Of a stretch of 45,381 nt of DNA, positions 42,414 to 45,381 are shown in pieces. A program made the translations under genes and the position numbers. Within the stretch, counting starts at the first letter, position 1. Every line of letters begins with the position of its first letter. Below the pieces are notes generated by a model that did no database searches, was not told the origin of the DNA, and saw nothing but the letters and a program-made list of their open reading frames with translations. This DNA comes from DATJFH01 sp035495815 (GTDB taxonomy: Bacteria; Acidobacteriota; Terriglobia; Bryobacterales; Bryobacteraceae): NCBI GenBank assembly GCA_035495815.1, contig DATJFH010000018.1, positions 1 through 45,381 of the forward strand, in the 5' to 3' direction.

Positions 42414-45381
42414 TCAATCCTTGGTGATGGTCGCATCCAGATTGAGAATCAGGCTGGCGACGGCGGTGTAGGCGGCCAGCTCCGCCGTGTCCAGATTCTC
42501 GTCGCGCGGCGAATCGCCGGCGGCGAGAAACTCCCCGGCGCCGGCGCCGCTGCGATAACGCCGTTCGAACCGCGACAGGGTCTCAGCCATCACCTGCGCT
42601 TCGGCCGGACGGGCAGGGCGGCCAAGCGCGAGACGCCAGCCGTAATCGATGCGCGCCCCCGGCCCGGCCCCGCCCTCATGCATCATGCGCTCGGCGAGCT
42701 TGCGCGCCGCTTCCAGAAAGGCGACATCGTTCATCAGATTGAGCGCCTGCAGCGGCGTGTTGGTGCGGACCTCGTTCACCGTGCAGATCTCGCGATTGGG
42801 CGAGTCGAAGTTGATCATGAACGGCGGCGCCACCGTGCGCTTCCAGTATGTGTACAGCGACCGCCGGTACAGACCCTCGCCCTTGTCCGCCGTGTAGCCT
42901 TTCCCGCCGGCCAGCTCCTGCCACAGTCCTTCCGGCTGGTACGGTTTCACTGCCGGCCCCCCGATCTTGTCTACGAGCAGCCCGGCGATCGCCAGCGCCT
43001 GGTCCCGTATCATCTCGGGGCCAAGCCGCAGCCGCGGGCCGCGGGCGATCAGCCGGTTGTCCGGATCCTTCTGCAGCAGCTCCGGCGTGATGCGGGACGA
43101 CTGGCGATAGGCGGCGCTCATCACGATCGTCTTCTGCATCGCCTTCACGTTCCAGCCGTTCTCCATGAACTCCACCGCCAGCCAGTCGAGCAGGTCCTGA
43201 TTCACCGGCGGATCGCCCTGCGAGCCGAAGTCCTGCACGGTCTTGACAATCCCCGCGCCGAAATACATCTGCCAGAAGCGGTTCACGGTGACCCGCGCCG
43301 TGAGGGGATTCCCGCGGTCCACCAGCCAGCGCGCCAGTCCCAGCCGGTTGGCCGGCAAATCCGCTTTTACCGGCGGAAACACCGACAGGATGCCCGGCTC
43401 CACCTTTTCCCCGTGCGCGTCATATGCGCCGCGCTTCAGGATAAAAGTTTCGCGCGGCGGCTTCATGTCCTCCATCACCATGGTCGTGGGGACTGTCTTG
43501 ACGAAGCCGTCGTATGCCTTCTGCGCTTCCAGAAGCTCCTCGCGCGCCGTGCGCAATCCCGCGGGCAGCAGCGTTTCGAGGAAACAGAAGCGGAGCTTGC
43601 CCGCCTGCGCGGCCGTTCTCGACCGCGGACGAATGCGGGCGATCTGTGGGACTGTGTCCGGCAAGGCGACCACGGCCGCTTCAAGGGCAGTAAGCTCGCG
43701 GCTGTAGACGCGGACATCGGCGATGTCACCCTCGAAACGCAGCCCCGCGCCCGCGCCGATGCGGAACGGCCGGTCTCCCTTCAGCGGCCAGATGTTCTCA
43801 TCGAACAGAACTTTGATCTTCCTCGGACGGCCATCCACATAGATATGCACCCCTTTGGCCCGCATCCCGCCGTCGTAGGTTACCGCCACGTGCTGCCATT
43901 CGTGAAGTTTGACCGGTTCCTCGGTCTCGAGCCGCATGCCGAGATCGCTCCACCGGAAAATGACGTGGAGGCGCAGTTTGCCATCCATCAGGTACAGGCC
44001 GTGTCCCTTGCCTTCCATGAAATCGTCCGCGTGTGACAGAATGGCCCCTTTGGGTAACTCCGGTCTGATCCAGGCGGCGAAGGTGAAAGGCTCGTTGTAT
44101 TCGAAGTCCGCTACCGGCCGGGTGGATTCGAGGAAGCTCTTGCCGTCGAAGCGCCTTGCCGGACCCGCCGGGCTGCTTACCACCGGAATTTCGCACGGCG
44201 CCTTGGGCTCGCAGCCGGTCGTTTGGCCGCTGGATTGGCCGAAGGTGAGATTCTGTGTGATCGTCCAGTCGGAGAACGGCCGGAAGTCTGCCGCCCGTTC
44301 GGCTTTGGCCACCGCGGGCTGCAGGCCGGTCCACTTTTTCTGAGCTTCATCGACCGCCCGCTGCAGCCTGGCGAGGACTTCCTGTTGCGGCGGCGTAGGA
44401 GCCTTGATCTTCGGCTCGTCGTTGCCGAAGTTGAACGCGAAACCGCTGCCCGGGACGCTGTTGAAATAGGCGAAGAGACGATAGTAGTCGCGCTGCGGAA
44501 TGGGATCGTACTTATGATCGTGGCAGCGTGCGCAGCCGACGGTCAGGCCCATCCACACCGTGGCCGTGGTTTCCGTGCGGTCGGCGGCGTAATCGACGCG
44601 GAACTCTTCGGGTACGATGCCGCCCTCCGCGCTGGTGCGATGGTTCCGGTTGAAGCCGGTCGCGATGCGCTGGTCCAGGCTCGGACGGGGCAGCAGGTCG
44701 CCGGCGAGCTGGTCGATCGTGAACTGATCGAACGGCTGGTTGCGGTTGAAGGCCTCGATCACCCAGTCGCGCCAGCGCGACATGTCGCGCACACCGTCGT
44801 TGGAGTACCCGTTGGTGTCGGCGTAGCGCGCCGCTTCAAGCCAGCGGAACGCCATGCGCTCGCCGTAGTGGGGCGAGGCCAGCAGCCGGTCGACCACCTT
44901 TTCATAAGCGTTGGGGGAAGCGTCGCCCGCGAAAGCGTCCACCTCGGCCGGCGCCGGAGGAAGTCCCGTGAGGTCGAGGCTCACTCGCCGGATCAGCGTG
45001 CGCCGGTCCGCTTCCGGGGAAGGACGAAGGCCTTCGCGATCGAGGCGGGCGAGGATGAACCAGTCGAGATCGTTCACCGGCCAGCGCGGATTCGTGACGG
45101 CCGGGCGCGGAGCGCGTTTGGGCGGGATGAAGGACCACAGGAGCTGCCACTTTGCGCCCTGCTCGATCCAGCGGCGGATCGTGTCGATTTCCGCGGCGCT
45201 GAGTTTCTGCCGGCCGGCATAGGCCGGCGGCATGCGCACGGCCGTGTTATCGGAGCTGACCCGCTTGAACAACTCGCTCTGTTCGGGGTGGCCGGGGACG
45301 AGCGCCTTGCGTCCGCCCGGCAGCCCCGTGCGCGCGCCCTCTTCGATGTCCAGCCGGAGCTGTGTCTTGCGGTCGACAGTG
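42414..45381 (-). CDS. PSD1 cytochrome protein (PSCyt1-DUF1549-LamG-DUF1553), cut by right edge
   Basis: The frame is open to the window edge, giving 989 codons including the stop. The visible N-terminal part (LRLDIEEGARTGLPGG, ALVPGHPEQSELFKRVS, RMPP) is the second half of PSCyt1, so the signal peptide and first heme motif lie outside. DUF1549 follows with CARCHDHKYDP. A LamG-like domain comes next (FTFAAWIRPELP, HVAVTYDGG, VHIYVDGRPRKIKV), then DUF1553 (LTARVTVNRFWQMYFGAGIV) to the end. Domain order and the closing NLDATITKD match the protein at 12218-15301 (NLDETITKE), its clear paralog, but this copy has the usual DUF1501 partner 4 bp downstream. Confidence 0.93.
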   Translation of the reverse strand, partial: TVDRKTQLRLDIEEGARTGLPGGRKALVPGHPEQSELFKRVSSDNTAVRMPPAYAGRQKLSAAEIDTIRRWIEQGAKWQLLWSFIPPKRAPRPAVTNPRWPVNDLDWFILARLDREGLRPSPEADRRTLIRRVSLDLTGLPPAPAEVDAFAGDASPNAYEKVVDRLLASPHYGERMAFRWLEAARYADTNGYSNDGVRDMSRWRDWVIEAFNRNQPFDQFTIDQLAGDLLPRPSLDQRIATGFNRNHRTSAEGGIVPEEFRVDYAADRTETTATVWMGLTVGCARCHDHKYDPIPQRDYYRLFAYFNSVPGSGFAFNFGNDEPKIKAPTPPQQEVLARLQRAVDEAQKKWTGLQPAVAKAERAADFRPFSDWTITQNLTFGQSSGQTTGCEPKAPCEIPVVSSPAGPARRFDGKSFLESTRPVADFEYNEPFTFAAWIRPELPKGAILSHADDFMEGKGHGLYLMDGKLRLHVIFRWSDLGMRLETEEPVKLHEWQHVAVTYDGGMRAKGVHIYVDGRPRKIKVLFDENIWPLKGDRPFRIGAGAGLRFEGDIADVRVYSRELTALEAAVVALPDTVPQIARIRPRSRTAAQAGKLRFCFLETLLPAGLRTAREELLEAQKAYDGFVKTVPTTMVMEDMKPPRETFILKRGAYDAHGEKVEPGILSVFPPVKADLPANRLGLARWLVDRGNPLTARVTVNRFWQMYFGAGIVKTVQDFGSQGDPPVNQDLLDWLAVEFMENGWNVKAMQKTIVMSAAYRQSSRITPELLQKDPDNRLIARGPRLRLGPEMIRDQALAIAGLLVDKIGGPAVKPYQPEGLWQELAGGKGYTADKGEGLYRRSLYTYWKRTVAPPFMINFDSPNREICTVNEVRTNTPLQALNLMNDVAFLEAARKLAERMMHEGGAGPGARIDYGWRLALGRPARPAEAQVMAETLSRFERRYRSGAGAGEFLAAGDSPRDENLDTAELAAYTAVASLILNLDATITKD

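Noticed and set aside
38696..42427. Open frame of 1243 codons on the plus strand across three minus-strand genes
   Set aside because: Antisense shadow of GC-rich coding sequence. The translation is Arg/His/Pro/Gln-rich with no motif, and all three minus-strand genes have clear families and signal peptides.

Overview
The window is high-GC, gene-dense DNA that looks like an acidobacterium of the Bryobacter/Solibacter type. This is inferred from gene content, not from a marker gene. The diagnostic mix is large Oar-like TonB-dependent receptors with an N-terminal carboxypeptidase-regulatory-like domain and an LPLNGRN motif, Planctomycete-type cytochrome proteins (DUF1549/DUF1553), Tat-exported DUF1501 proteins, Tat-exported Gfo/Idh/MocA-like proteins, DUF3604 and a PD40 propeller. 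LptD shows a Gram-negative, LPS-type outer membrane. No insertion sequence, phage gene, CRISPR array or rRNA was seen.

Layout. 1-6.7 kb is housekeeping: a partial zinc-ribbon protein (-), LptD (+), a DUF3604 protein and a small protein (-), a type II haloacid dehalogenase (-) and tRNA-Ser(GCT) with a clear promoter. 6.8-15.3 kb (+) holds TonB receptor 1, a Tat-type Gfo/Idh/MocA protein, an unknown Tat-type secreted protein and a c-type-cytochrome PSD1 protein with a LamG insert. 15.3-18 kb (-) holds a ceramidase-fold protein and an MFS transporter, divergent from a FadR-type GntR regulator. 18-33.7 kb (+) holds the regulator, a class III aminotransferase, a second Gfo/Idh/MocA protein, TonB receptors 2 and 3, a PD40 protein, a lipoprotein, an MBOAT plus AlgJ/AlgX-like acetylation pair and a second ceramidase-fold protein. 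33.7-45.4 kb (-) holds two PSD1/DUF1549 + DUF1501 pairs around a PPC-domain protein, followed by a third Gfo/Idh/MocA protein.

How it fits together (inference). The accessory part reads as a nutrient-acquisition region built from repeated modules. Outer-membrane receptors import a ligand, Tat- and Sec-exported proteins act on it in the periplasm, and an MFS carrier, aminotransferase and ceramidase-fold hydrolase act at or inside the inner membrane under a GntR regulator. The substrate cannot be read from sequence. The most unusual points are that all three Gfo/Idh/MocA paralogs lack the EKP catalytic motif, both ceramidase-fold paralogs lack the canonical nucleophilic serine while keeping the zinc-site residues, and an identical 14-bp element lies upstream of two distant genes. 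Three GC-rich hairpins without T-tracts lie at gene ends, two of them exactly between convergent genes.
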